From NCBI GenBank assembly GCA_022419385.1, contig JAJUBI010000007.1:2389768-2453767 (forward strand): a stretch of 64,000 bases of DNA, read 5' to 3'. Shown here one piece after another: positions 42,115 through 53,286 of the stretch. The notes under the pieces are model-generated. The model was not told where the DNA came from. It saw nothing but the letters and a program-made list of their open reading frames with translations, and searched no databases. The position numbers and the translations under genes were made by a program. The stretch comes from Paraconiothyrium sp. Pb-2020. Its lineage: Eukaryota; Ascomycota; Dothideomycetes; Pleosporales; Didymosphaeriaceae. The number at the start of each line of letters is the position of its first letter. Position 1 is the first letter of the stretch.

Positions 42115-44955
42115 TTACTTGAGCGCCGGCGCACCAATGGTAAGCTCGCCCATATAATTCTTCCTGAGATTGAGCTTCGCGTCTTCGCGCTTTAGACTCG
42201 TTTCCTTGGTACATATCCATGTCGAGGCGTACATATTGACGCTGTGCCAGTTAGCCCCCGTCCACATACAATTAGAAGGGATTGGCTTACCGATCAATAC
42301 ACGCCCCAGGTACCCTAACCGCCACCCTCTTACAACTGAATCCACACTCCTCAAATGTCCTCAAATACCACGGCTCCAGCCCTGCACTCCTCAGCATGAC
42401 CCTTCCCTTCACCTTTAATGCTCGGTTCAAAGCGCGGATCTGCTTCACCGCCTGAGTGCCTGTCGGCGGGAACCAGTCCATGCTGTCCATGACAACGACA
42501 ATAGTCAGAGTCCCGGGCCGCATGCGCGCGATTACCTCGCTTATCTCGTCGGTGTGGATGCGTAGACCATTAAAGGCGGAGGGGCGGGAGAGCTTAACGT
42601 GTGATTTTGGGCAGAGGTAGGTGGGGTGCGAGGAGGGGGTGTAGTGGCCGAGCAGGGTGAGGAGGTAGTAGTGGTTTGAGGTAGATAATAGCGTGGTTGT
42701 AACGACTGGCTCGAACGTGTTCAAGACGTATTCGTAGATAGCGTTTCCGCTACTTGTGCACTCCGCGGTAGCGGTGTCGAATTCGGCGGCGTTCTTCTTG
42801 AAGTCTGCTTCGATGACTGCACGTTGCGCTGGTGGAACGCCGAGTGCTTTCCAAAGCCATTTCTCATTGGAGAAGACGGTCCAGCTGAGCAACTTCGAAT
42901 GGACAAGGCCTTTCAGGCTGCGGTTCCATATCTCGCGTTGCTCGTTAAGGGTCTGTGCTGCGCAGAGTTTCTGCACTTCGGTGGTGAGGCCAAGTATGCG
43001 GAAGAGCCAGCCGCAGAGGGCGATGGCATTACCTGAGCCGCCGGAGTAGTAAAGGCCTTTGCTGGACTCCTTTTCAAAGACACTAGGCCCGGCTTTGAGC
43101 CAGTACTGGAAGGCGTTAGAGCTCATGTGGGGGCTGAGCTTCTTTATGAGGATGTCCCTGAAGTCGATGTGCTTGCCCTCGCCGAAGAGTTTCCACACAT
43201 CGGCGTACGGAAGCGCGGTGAAAGCAGCAACCTTCAGCTCGAGCAGGTGGTTCTGCGTAGGGTTCAGGTCGACGGCGTGGACACGACGAGGGGCATCAAG
43301 GCAAAAGGAGAGGATATTGTCGCCTGCGGAAGTGATGGCCAAAACGACATCGTCGGGAGTTACCTTGAGAAGGCGCGCGTCGGCTCGGTCATCCTCCCAA
43401 GTGAAAGCGTAGATGTAGGAATCGTTGAAACGGGTGTGCTTGGGCAGCGTCTCATCATAGTGGATTCGCCAGTGGTGGTTCTGATACCTGTACGCTAGTC
43501 AGCATCCTCAAGGCGACAAGTCAATCAAAAGAATTGTCATTACCATGTGGCCGGAAGAGGAAGACTGGACTGTAGGTTTACAATGGCAGATTCGTAGGCT
43601 TTTGATCGGATTTCGACATCCGTGGATACATGCCCAGTTTGGAGATCAAGGGCAGACAGATAAGGTGATTCAGTTGCAGCGGCGTCAATTTCAGCAAGCT
43701 TTGTGGTCGAAGAACCGCTGTCCTTTGAGCACCCAACCCAAATGTAATATGGCATTCTGACACCGAAGCAGTGATTACGGGCATTGATGCTGAGGACGGT
43801 ACCGAAACGATATTCGAGTTAGTCCTACAATCAGTCAGCACCAGTCACATCCTTTTAGCAGCTGTACTCACACGACGAGCAGCCTCCAAGTTAACACGGT
43901 CAATCTCGAACCACGTTCTCCAAAAGACCCTGGAAATCCACATGCAGTGCCTGTTAATGGCTCCACCAGTGTAGTTCCTCCTGTTGAACTCGACTTTGCT
44001 CTGGACATAGAAGTCGACCACACCGACAATACCATTAGGGCTCAGGAGCGAGGAGATAGAATCGATGACAGGGTAGAACTCGGGGATCATAGAGAGGGCA
44101 TAGCTCATGGTTACGAGCTCAGCACCGCCGGCGTCAGCGTTCTCGTCGAGGTCTCGGACGATCTGACCCTGCGAGATCATCTCTTTACGTTGGTGGGCTT
44201 GCGGTTCGTGTTGGTGGAGGCGGAAGGTGCGGGCGTCCTGGCATACAACCTTTACGTTGTTCCATCCGAGGCGGGCGAAGCGCTTGCGGGCCATTTCGCA
44301 GAGACTGGGTGAGAGATCGACGACGTCTACGGAGTGTTAGCATGATCTGACTGGATGGGGGAGTTTACCGTACAGACTGAACGGAAGAACTCAGGAACAG
44401 AAACAAATTTGCCCATCTGTTCGACACTGCACAATGTTAGTGCAGTCCGGATCTTGTAGTGGCCTCGTTCAGCTCACTTATGGCCGGTTCCTCCACCAAT
44501 CTGTGGTGGTTAGTGCTGTAGATATTCCGCCAGCGAAGTACTCACGTCTACCCAGACTGGTCTCTGTGAGATGAGTCCAGCTTCACAGCGGTGCTTCAAC
44601 TGCGCTGCTACCAAACCCAGCATGTCCTCGCGCCCTTTGAGAAGTCGCGTGCGCGTAGCATCGTACACGTCCGCTTGGGCCTTGTAGAAGCTTTCCTAGG
44701 CGTTTTGAGACATGATTGCATCTTTGCAATAAAGCAACCTACCAGAGCATCCTGTTGGTCTCCGTGCTTGTCCCCAGTGTGTGGCTTCAAGAAGCACGCG
44801 TAGGCGAACTTCAAGTACGCCTGGAAGGCACTCGCCTCGCCCTTGGGTCTGAAGGCGATGGCAAACGTGGCGAGCACAAAGATGCTCAGCACACCAACTG
44901 CCAGGACGACCAAGTTGAAGGGGTCCTTTGGGAGGATTGTTGAAAGGCCGAGCAT
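42115..44955 (-). CDS. BTA1: betaine-lipid synthase BTA1, with in-frame stop
   Basis: Makes the phosphorus-free membrane lipid DGTS from diacylglycerol and S-adenosylmethionine. Eight exons fit in phase (44955-44743, 44695-44546, 44500-44478, 44426-44374, 44326-43872, 43824-43544, 43487-42291, 42241-42115), with introns of 45-55 nt. An N-terminal membrane helix leads to the methyltransferase (BtaB) half with the SAM motif DIGGGTGHN near residue 121 and VTMSYALSMIP. The aminocarboxypropyl-transferase (BtaA) half follows (AITSAGDN, AVDLNPTQNHLLELK, LHTLSRP-like VKLSRPSAFNGLRIHTDE, VVMDSMDW, RSAGLEPWY, CIDRVNMYASTW). The full length would be 832 codons. Codon 300 (43821-43819), the second codon of exon 6, is TAA in the context R-R-D-stop-L-E-Y-R-F, where I expect Tyr. 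If real, this truncates the protein before the BtaA half. Every other exon is intact. Splicing cannot avoid the stop using any visible AG. Confidence 0.9.
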
Positions 44956-45784
44956 AGCTGCGGCTCAAGCAAAGTTCAGCAAGAGCTAAGAGAGCGGATA
45001 GAGGACCGACAGACGCATAGCCAGGGAAGAGACGAAAGGGACACGCAGGAGCATTTGTTATATGGGAAGCCGTCGAGCAATTCCGACCAGCGTTCCGACT
45101 TCGGTTCGTCATTCTACCCCTCCACATGATGCTAGGCCTTGTGCATCCAGGTAGACGAATGATCCCCCTCGTCGAGGCCGTGTCTCAGCCAATTGAACGA
45201 GGCACATGCGGCGCTGGCCTGGGAGCAGTGCTGCGACGAGCTGTTGGAGGCGAGAATGACATCGCTTTCAGCGGCTATGCAGTGCCCAAGGGACCGAGAT
45301 TCTCCCTAGACTCCATTGTTGCGCAGAGGACGAGACGAGCGCTTGGGCCTATCACGATGCATTGCTTTTCCTCGTGGTAAGCTGAGGCTGGTGTTGAGGT
45401 CCGGGGGATGCGTTCGGGACGAGTTCGTTGTCGAGGCGGCGGCCAATCAGCGGCGCCATAGCCAGGGCGTGCGAGGACAACCCAACGGCAATGCAGGGTC
45501 TGAACAGATGAGGAACGGGTCGTGACCTGCATGGAGCCTTACAGCCAAACCGTGGGAGCTGATCGCTTCGAGCCTCTGGCCATTGCAGCCAAGGGGGCGT
45601 GTCGTGAGGCTACTGGGCATTGTGCACAAGACGATATGTCCGACAAGTCCCCACCAATTGTGCGCATCATTAGAAGAGAAGTGGTGCTGGACATGGTCGT
45701 GATTGATTTCTACCTAATATTACAGGGCGGCTGCATACGCATGGAGCCCGCACTTGCAACGAGCTGTCTACCACCTCTGCCCCA
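44956..45784. other. intergenic between RPT5 3' end and BTA1
   Basis: About 830 bases forming the BTA1 promoter region and the RPT5 3' flank. No coding or RNA feature supported. Confidence 0.4.
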
Positions 45785-47356
45785 CTACGCGTAGAAATTG
45801 ACCGTGTCCTTCTTCTTGGCCTAGAGACGGTTAGCCATGGTGCGAAGTGCGGGGTGCGAGTGCTTCGGCTTACCTGTACTTCTGCTATGGCGTCGACGTA
45901 ATGCTCGTGGCTGATCTTCTGCTGTCCTGATCGGAGTGCAATCATACCTGCCTCGACGCACACGGCCTTGAGCTGCGCTCCGCCGAACTCGTCGGTACTG
46001 CGGGCTAGCTCCGGCCAGTTGACGCCATCGTCCACCGTCATTTTCCGTGAGTGGATGCGTAGAATCTGAGCTCGCGCCTCCTCGTTCGGCAGAGGGAACT
46101 CGATCTTCCTGTCCAGACGACCTGATCGGAGCAAGGCCGGATCTAGGACATCGACACGGTTCGTAGCTGCGAGCACCTTGACGCGGTCGTCGGATGCGAA
46201 CCCGTCGAGCTGGTTCAACAACTCCAACATGGTTCGCTGCACTTCACGATCTCCAGATTTCTCAGAATCGAAACGCTTCGTACCGACAGCGTCAAGCTCG
46301 TCGATGAAAATGATTGAAGGAGCCTTCTCCTTTGCAAGCGCAAAGCAGTCGCGGACAAGTTTCGCACCATCACCTATGAACATCTGTACGAGCTGTGGAC
46401 CGGCGAGCTTTAGGAAAGTGGCATCTGTTTGCGCTGCGCAAGCACGGGCGAGTAGCGTCTTGCCGGTACCGGGAGGTCCGTACATAAGCGCCCCTAGAGA
46501 GTGTCAATGTTGCGCCGAACTTTGGTGTGACAAGATGACGATACATACCCTTGGGGGCTTTGATGCCGATTTTCTTGAATCGCTCGGCCTCCTTCATGGG
46601 CCACACGACAGCCTCAACGAGCTCCTCAATCTGCTTGTCTAGGCCACCGACATCTGTGTACTTCTCCGTGGGCTTCTCATCTACTTCCATAGCCTTCACT
46701 CTGCTGTCGTACTCGGCGGGTAGAGTGTCCAGCACGAGGTACGAGTCCTTGTTCACACCGATCAGATCGCCGGGCTTCAACTTCTCGTGGTCGACGAGAC
46801 CGATGAGTGGTAGGAAGATGGTTTGTCGTGTTGACGTCTTAATAACTGCCGACTTGCCCACACGGGTGGCGTCCAAGTCGATATTTGCACCCTCCTCTGC
46901 CGCCTCCGCTGTCACGTCGAGGTCTAATATCTCGACTACGTTTCCGACAAGGTACGGAAGTTGTCTGGAAACGGTCAGCGATGTCTGATACAGTGTTTTT
47001 TATGCGCAATCGGCAAAGCCCTCGCGGAACAGATTGTCGTACCTGTTGTTCTCGATCTTGTCCAGGTTGTCCTTGATCTTCTCGTTCATGGACGCCTTCT
47101 CATGTGACAGCCTCTGGAACTCGCTCTTCATTATCCGCATGTCGTTCTCCAGCAACCGCTTCCGCGCAGTAATGTCTCGTGTAGCCAGGTTGAGGATCTC
47201 ATCATCCAGCACTTCTTCTTCAGGCTCCGCGTCTTTCATGTCTGCATCACCATCGGCCTTCTTTCCATCCTTGCCTTCCTCGCCATCCTTCTTCTCGTCT
47301 CTCTTCTCCTCCTTCTGCTCGCGCTCGAGATCATCGAGGTCCTCTAGTGTTGACAT
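45785..47356 (-). CDS. RPT5: 26S proteasome regulatory ATPase RPT5
   Basis: One of six AAA ATPases in the base of the 19S particle that unfold substrates and open the 20S gate. Four exons (47356-47043, 46964-46549, 46493-45874, 45820-45785; introns 78, 55, 53 nt) give 461 residues. After an acidic/basic start comes a coiled coil (KRLLENDMRIMKSEFQRLSHEKASMNEKI), then the OB-fold region (LPYLVGNVVEILD). The AAA module follows, with Walker A GPPGTGKT at residues 249-256, Walker B IIFIDELD (Asp308-Glu309), sensor AATNRVD and the arginine finger region LLRSGRLDRKIEFP. The 12-codon last exon adds the C-terminal HbYX-type tail NFYA, which docks into the 20S alpha ring. The tail, and the MYGPPGTGK context of human PSMC3/yeast Rpt5, identify the subunit. 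Confidence 0.95.
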
Positions 47357-48673
47357 GGTGGCGGTGTGCGGTAGAGATCAGGTGCGGGGTGGATGATGGT
47401 CGGGATATAGCGACAGATATGGGGGCTTCGAAGAAAGAACTGTGGGGGCAAGTCGCAGGTGCGGGGTGTGCATGCGGTGTTGATGCTGAGCTCGGAGGCA
47501 GCTACCAGATTACGAAGTGAAGCTGCCGGGATTCTTAGTAAACAAGCGGTCTTGGCGGGGTGCGGTTGCCTCCGATCTCGACAGCCAATCGGCACAGGCC
47601 GCCGCCGATGCGACCGTCTTGTGTGCTTTGAACTCTGCGAGCGCATCCAACTGTCAAAGTGATAAATGTGCGGTATATTGGGCTGCGATGCACGATGTGG
47701 TACGTAGAACGATCTTTTAAGGGAGAGCACGCCGGCGAGAACCCGAATCATCGAAGCCAAATTGCAGGAGAACTGGAGCATCGGGAAGAAGTCGAGCCCG
47801 CATAGAATGATCCTTGGTATTCAACCTCGATAAACACGTTATCCTGAGAGGAGCCCTCCTAACATCTGACCTGCAGGTTCGGCAAGGCAGGGTAAGGCTA
47901 TGCTTCCTTCACCGGGCGAGCATATGGGATTCTGTAAACGATAGAACGTGTCTGGCTGCGAACGCTAACATATGAAGCAATCACTCGACTTATTTCGAGC
48001 TAATATGCTTACTCGCTTTCAAACTCAAGGCTCGTCGATTGCCACAGAGTAGCTCTCCGTATGCAAAGATGCGTTGAGCACCTACCTAGGTACCGCGCCC
48101 ATTCGCCAATTTCTCCCATATCTCGGACGTACAAGAGGTTACTTGCCAGGAACCATCAAACAAAGATAGATGTATCGCAATGAACGGTAGAGACATGATA
48201 CGGAAAACCTTTGTAGAGGCTAAAAGATGCGGGTTCGACCAGGTTCAGATCGTCTGCTGCAGCATCGACTACACCAACAATGCTAACCTGACAGAGTTCA
48301 TGAACTCCACGTTCCAACGATACAATTATGCTGCCCTTTGTCTCGTCTATCAATCCGAGTTTGACGCCAGCGCGGACGACTAAAGCTGCGCACCTCCCGC
48401 TGGTTGTCTCGTCATTGGACTCCATGTCAAATAAGGGTTTGCGAATCCACACTTTCCTACGCTCTATAACTAACTACTCGGGAGATGTCTCATGCAACGT
48501 ATCCACCAGTGGGTGCTAGCAATGTTGTTGAACAGACTCCATTGTCTGACGGTAGCAGCATATGCATATTTGAGTGCATCCAGTAGAAGACCGACGTAAT
48601 GGTAGAACAAGGAGTTGCCAGTAGATCTGTAGTCAAGAAGTTTAGCGTCATTTACTTTGATGAACGAATCAAT

Positions 48674-48860
48674 AGAACTCTGGAACACACATGATCGAGG
48701 TCGCGTGTACCTCAAACTCCGGGTGCATGTGAACTGGATGGGTGGACCCGTAATGGTACGCGAGTTTACCCAGGCCGGTGGAATGGAGCGTTTGCGATCT
48801 GAGTAATTCTTGCGTAAAGCGCTGGGCAACAGCGGTGAGAAGTTGTAAGTCATCAACATC
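48674..48860 (-). pseudogene. possible GMC oxidoreductase relic
   Basis: A 61-codon minus-strand stretch reads DVDDLQLLTAVAQRFTQELL, LGKLAYHYGSTHP and HPEFEVHATSIMCV. This parallels the end of GMC-family flavoenzymes: the D-L-x-x-L helix after the substrate domain, the Y-H-x-x-G-T segment, and the P-E-L-R-V-H-G-T-S-N-L-R-V strand. The key residues are altered (HATSIMCV instead of HGTSNLRV). The frame ends in a stop at the expected VDAS site and no other domain parts were found. A decayed fragment is the best reading; a chance resemblance is possible. Confidence 0.3.
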
Positions 48861-49964
48861 AGACTAAGTTCAAAATCAAAGGGATACTCGCATATTGAAG
48901 TTGTCCAGTTACCGAAGTGCTTCATGATGGCAGCCACGAAGAAAGAGATTGTTCAGAGTCTCAAAAATAGCACCCGAAGTCTACATAGAACCTTCCTTAA
49001 TAGTGGATTGTAGGTTAACTTGATACATGGCATATTAAGTTATTGTTGGCTTAGCACTGTATCCTGTAATAGGGTTGTCAATCCTTTTCGAAGGATAGTT
49101 GGCAGGAATCATCAGCTGCTTTATGTGCTGCTTATAGTGTCCAGACGCTTCCACCGATGCGCTATACTCATATTTTTTGGTAGATGCCATGATGCGACAG
49201 ACACTTCACGTGTCCTATTGGAGATCAAATGATGGTGTTCTACCAGACTGAGTTCCATAAAGTACAACCTCTAACTGCATGCATGGTTTCTCCTGCTGAT
49301 CTATGCATTGCAATTCAAATACCTTGATACAAGTTTGGACGACGCAAGAATTGCTCGCTTTTATGCTGCCTAATGTCCCTTCAAGCGGCTAAAATAATAC
49401 ACTCTGGTTTAAGGTTCGGAGTACAACGAGTTTCTACATCCTCAACTTAAGAATGGCTATCCATTATGTTCAGATACCTAGGTAGTATCCCTGGTATATT
49501 TTGTAGCGAGTGATCGTTTTTATTGATTCTTCACCTTACGTCAGCGTGCACTTTCATGCCCAGCAACGCAACCACAATATGAGATTATTTTATCATAACT
49601 CTAGAATAGCTTCAGCTCTATTAGTGTAAGTAATATCTAAAATTCTGTATAATAATAAGGGGACGTTGTGGTGTGATGTGAGGAAATTGGCTTTCCAAAG
49701 AATAGTCAATAAAAACGAGTTCCTTCGTATAGCGCTCGCTAATCCAGACGAGTGCTGGTAGCACGTGTGACGGTCACACAGGTTTTTTTCCTCGGCACCC
49801 CACACGCCAAATTTTTAACTTCAACTGAACCCGCATTTTTGCTTGGTACGCAGATAAGCTTTGAAGCATATATATATTTTTCAATTTCCAAAATTTGCCA
49901 TCCACACTCAAGGCGTAAGTTACATTGATCTAAAGTGTCCTAAGCGCTGACTAACATGTCTCTA

Positions 49965-50103
49965 GACCTTGGCCTAATGGTAAGGCGTTGCTTTCCGGCA
50001 CAATGCGTGGAATATGGCAAAGATTGTGGGGTAAGTTCCATCGTTACCATTAACACATTATCATGTCCTAACAGGTGAAAAGTTCGAGTCCCATAGGTGT
50101 CGA
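49965..50103 (+). pseudogene. tRNA-Arg(CCG)-like gene with split T-arm
   Basis: The start resembles fungal tRNA-Arg: GACCTTG, D-arm GGCCTAATGGTAAGGC, anticodon stem TTGCT/GGCAA and loop TTCCGG with anticodon CCG. A 16-nt insertion sits at the canonical intron position, then AGATT and GTGGG of the variable loop and T-stem. Here the gene is interrupted by 44 nt (50031-50074) that begin GTAAGT and end CTAACAG. The B-box part GTTCGAGTCCC and a T-rich terminator (about 50116-50128) follow. Two bases are missing between acceptor and D-arm, and the 3' acceptor strand (TAGGTGTC) pairs poorly. I infer a non-functional or tRNA-derived element. Confidence 0.5.
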
Positions 50104-50309
50104 TTTTCACTGAACTTTTTCTTTTTTTCACCGAGCGCTTCTTTTTTCCATCAAAGAGTTAATAAAAAAAGGGACAGAATATAAATTTTGTAGGACTCGC
50201 TTTATTCGTTTTTTGCTTATATACTTGCTCTCACGTTCTAAAGAACTTCTTCTTTCGTGCGAACATTACAAATAATAAACTTTTCTATCTGCCAGATTTT
50301 TTCCGTGAG

Positions 50310-50626
50310 TGACGCACAATGGGTGGAATACGTTCTAAAAACAATATATTGTAGGGTAACTCACCTAAACTATGGCACGTATTGAAAGCAACGACTTAAC
50401 GATGCATGCACGTCTCTCATGTTGGTATGAGAATTGGTCCAGTTTTAAAGTGACGCATAATGCGAGAACCAGCTTCTCCTAAGATTAACATATTGTAACA
50501 AGATGGGGTATCTATGGGTATAATATAGCATGGGGCAACTCAAAATATGATACATAGTAAAAGCGATGACTTGATAGTGCATGCACGTTTCTCTCATTTT
50601 GGCATGAGAATCAATTCAGTTTGTAG
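50310..50626 (+). repeat. imperfect tandem duplication with conserved hairpin
   Basis: Copy A (50310-50450) and copy B (50451-50626) lie head to tail. Both start TGACGCA-x-AATG, both contain ATATTGTA, a GGGTAACTCA/GGGGCAACTCA block and an AAGC-x-A-x-GACTT block. Both then have TGCATGCACGT followed by the inverted repeat TCTCAT-(6 nt)-ATGAGA and an AGTTT ending. The stem is identical in both copies while the 6-nt loop differs. Copy B is longer by about 35 bases. No coding sense was found. Confidence 0.65.
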
Positions 50627-50974
50627 TATCGCCCGCAGTGAGCCAAGAAGCAGGCATTGCTGTTTCCTCTCTCGTCCGACTCGCGAGCTAAATGTTGTTC
50701 TCACTTTGGATCGCCCACTAGGACGTATCTTCTTCCTTTCTTGTTGTCGCGCTTGTGATGCCGCAGGCGTCACTGGTAGCTGCCACGAGCCGCGGCGTGC
50801 AGGGTTCATACCCGTGGACGCACCGATAGCCGAGCTCTAGTCCCGACCTTTAAGGAACATGACAGCCATCCACAATCTGTCGCTATACTCACAAATTACC
50901 TCCATTGTCGTGTATAGCATGATACATCCGCTTTCTTGTCAACATTGCTACCATCACGTGTGCAAACTTTCGCC

Positions 50975-53141
50975 ATGAGCTCCTTCGGGGCGCTCCTTTG
51001 CACGCGTGCAGATACGCGGTATGTCATGAGACACCCCAAATCCTTGCTCCTTTAGCCGATGGATCGTGGACAAAGGAGCATCACAAACTTCTCGACGATG
51101 AACTTCTCCATCCTACTGCATGTTACTCCGAATCAAGGGATACATTTGTAGACCTTGGCCGAGTTAACGCAGCTATGAGCCAAGGTGTTTGCATTTGTAC
51201 ACTATACCTTGAAGGAACTCGTGATAGAATATTGCCAGAGAAGCTATGACTACATCGCGATAACTAACCTGTGTTTTAGCTTGAGCAATCTGCGCTCTCT
51301 ACCTTCATACTCACGCTCTCCAACAGCTGGTCTTCGAGCTTTCCCTCATCACTTCTGGTTCTCTTCAGCCTCTTCGGCACCAGCCCAGCATGCGTCATCC
51401 GAAAGCACTCCATCTGCCGATAACGTCGAAACTCTTCCTTCTCAATCGACTTCCGAACCAACTAGCGCGTACTATCTTCGGCTCCGGCAACTTGCTGATG
51501 AGGTCGTGCGGGATGCGAAGGACCTTGGAGTACTGCACTCGCAGGTCAATCACTTGAGAAAACGCTTAAGATCAACGCAATTATTGCTGGAGGGCGGACC
51601 GTGGTCCGTCACAAAGCACTGGAACTTGACCCCTCCACCAGGGGATGAGGTCAAGCTTGAGAATGACTACTTCCGCGTAGGATCGCAGAAGGTGTAAGTG
51701 CCTCTTCCGAATTACATCTGAGCACAGGGCAGCTAACTTCGCGAAGGCCGAATATATGGCTGAGGTGGGTATTCGTGTTAGCGCAGGTTTGCGTGTTTGT
51801 ACTGATGTAGGCAGGGATAATTGTCAGTGCAGCAGCTGCATGCATCAGGAAACGAAGCAGAGGCTCCTCGATACATTCTCGGTATACTTCCATTACTACG
51901 TATATCTGTTTTCGCTAAGCAAATACCAGATCCCAGAAGATATCTCTATCAAAAAATGTGCTGAGCTTAGGACATACATGGACGTCACTTGTAAGACACT
52001 CCCAGCATTGAAATATCTTTTGCTGACAGCTAATGACCTGTAGGGAGCGACGGCCACCACAGCCGCTACGACAAAGACTTTCTCAGAGAAGCTGGAGCAG
52101 ATAGTAGGAAAAAAGCAACTGTTCGCCAAGGGCATTTTGCAAGGTGCGACGATACCCGTGACCCTTTGCACCCACTCGTATCATTTCATGATCCAATCAA
52201 CTAATTTGAACACAGTATCGAGCTCTGGGGTAACGAAATAGCGAACAACAAGCCGCAAAGTACTTGGCGGATGCCTGGACGAGGTGCAGGCGGTAGTGAA
52301 CACTCAAAAACCGATGATGACATGATACTGCACGTCCTTCACAAAATCGTACCTCTGCTCTTCCCTCCTCCAAGTTCTAGAAAGTTGACGCGTCGAAAAG
52401 GCCCGCCTCGGCTTCTGCTACATCACCGAAGTGCACCCCACGCCCGAAGCCACCGAAGCCCTGCTCAAGCGCATCGCCTTCATCCGCGAGACCCACTACG
52501 GCGGCTTCTATGATTTCACCGCCGACCTTGCGAAAGCAGACACGGCGTACACTAACATCGCGCTCGGCGCACACACGGATAACACGTATTTCACCGACCC
52601 AGCAGGCCTGCAGGCCTTCCACCTCCTGAGCCACACCGACGGTGAGGGTGGCACGTCATTGCTGGTAGATGGGTTTAAGGCAGCAGAGGATCTGCTGAAG
52701 GAAGATAAAGCGGCTTATAATTTGCTGGCTACGGTGAATGTCCACGCCCACGCTTCCGGCAACGACGGCATCTCCATCCAACCATATCGGGGCTTCCCCG
52801 TCCTCGAACACGATGTCGAAACTGGAGCTCTCCTCCGCGTCCGCTGGAATGTGGCGGACCGCTCCAGTATCGAACTTCCCTTATCCGAAGTTGGCAAGTG
52901 GTACGCTGCAGCCCGCAAATTCGACGCTATTCTCAAAAGAAAGCAGAATGAGTACTGGGAGCAGCTGAAGCCGGGAACGGTACTTGTCTTCGATAATTGG
53001 AGGGTGTTGCATGGGAGAAGCAGTTTTACGGGGAAGAGGAGGATTTGCGGGGGGTATATCAATCGGGATGATTGGATCAGTCGATTTAAGATGTTGCATT
53101 TCGGGAAGCAAACAGTGCTTGGGAAATTGGCTTCGGGGTGA
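50975..53141 (+). CDS. cbs-1: trimethyllysine dioxygenase, mitochondrial
   Basis: First enzyme of carnitine synthesis: an Fe(II)/2-oxoglutarate oxygenase that hydroxylates trimethyllysine. Eight exons (50975-51018, 51280-51693, 51747-51764, 51815-51881, 51930-51990, 52044-52143, 52216-52348, 52401-53141) stay in phase and give 525 residues. The Arg/Ser-rich start is a mitochondrial presequence. A Ser-rich stretch and a helical segment (LRLRQLADEVVRDAKDL) precede the N-terminal zinc-type domain (VPNIWLRDNCQCSSCMH, TFSIPEDI, TWSDGHHSRY). The TauD-like catalytic domain has HTD with His337/Asp339 and the distal His483 in RVLHGRSSF, plus GGYINRDD. Exon 3 is only 18 nt; it supplies PNIWL and is fixed by phase on both sides. 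Intron 1 (261 nt) is long for this genome, so exon 1 is the least certain part. The gene ends 145 bases before the convergent complex I gene. Confidence 0.88.
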
Positions 53142-53286
53142 GTGTGCACAGGATGCGTGTATGAAAACAGCTTGTGAGGGAGAAAACGCGAGACGGAAGA
53201 AATGTTGATACACCTGTCTTGGCCCTTACTTTATGTACAGCTGCCATTGCGTGGACTCAAAGAAACCATGTGACTTTCATGTTCTT

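Larger units (their letters stand above)
47357..50974. other. 3.6-kb intergenic region with relics and repeats
   Basis: Holds the RPT5 promoter (first few hundred bases), a probable oxidoreductase relic (48674-48860), a broken tRNA-Arg (49965-50103) and an imperfect tandem duplication (50310-50626), each listed separately. Bases about 48900-50600 are markedly AT-rich compared with coding parts. A perfect 7-bp inverted repeat around one base (GTGTGAC-G-GTCACAC) lies at 49765-49779. Confidence 0.5.

Noticed and set aside
43578..43841. Alternative reading frame through BTA1 exon 6 that avoids the stop
   Set aside because: It yields a non-homologous peptide and ends in a stop, whereas the frame with the TAA carries the conserved block RMPYYIWVGC and joins exon 7.
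48228..48250. GGTTCGACC resembling a tRNA B-box
   Set aside because: No A-box, anticodon arm or acceptor pairing upstream.
51997..52241. Reading the first exons of the dioxygenase gene as a separate small mitochondrial protein ending at 52241
   Set aside because: An alternative set of frames also stays open, but the frame giving NIWLRDNC, TFSIPEDI and TWSDGHHSRY matches the N-terminal domain of trimethyllysine dioxygenase and joins in phase to the catalytic exon, so one gene is the better model.
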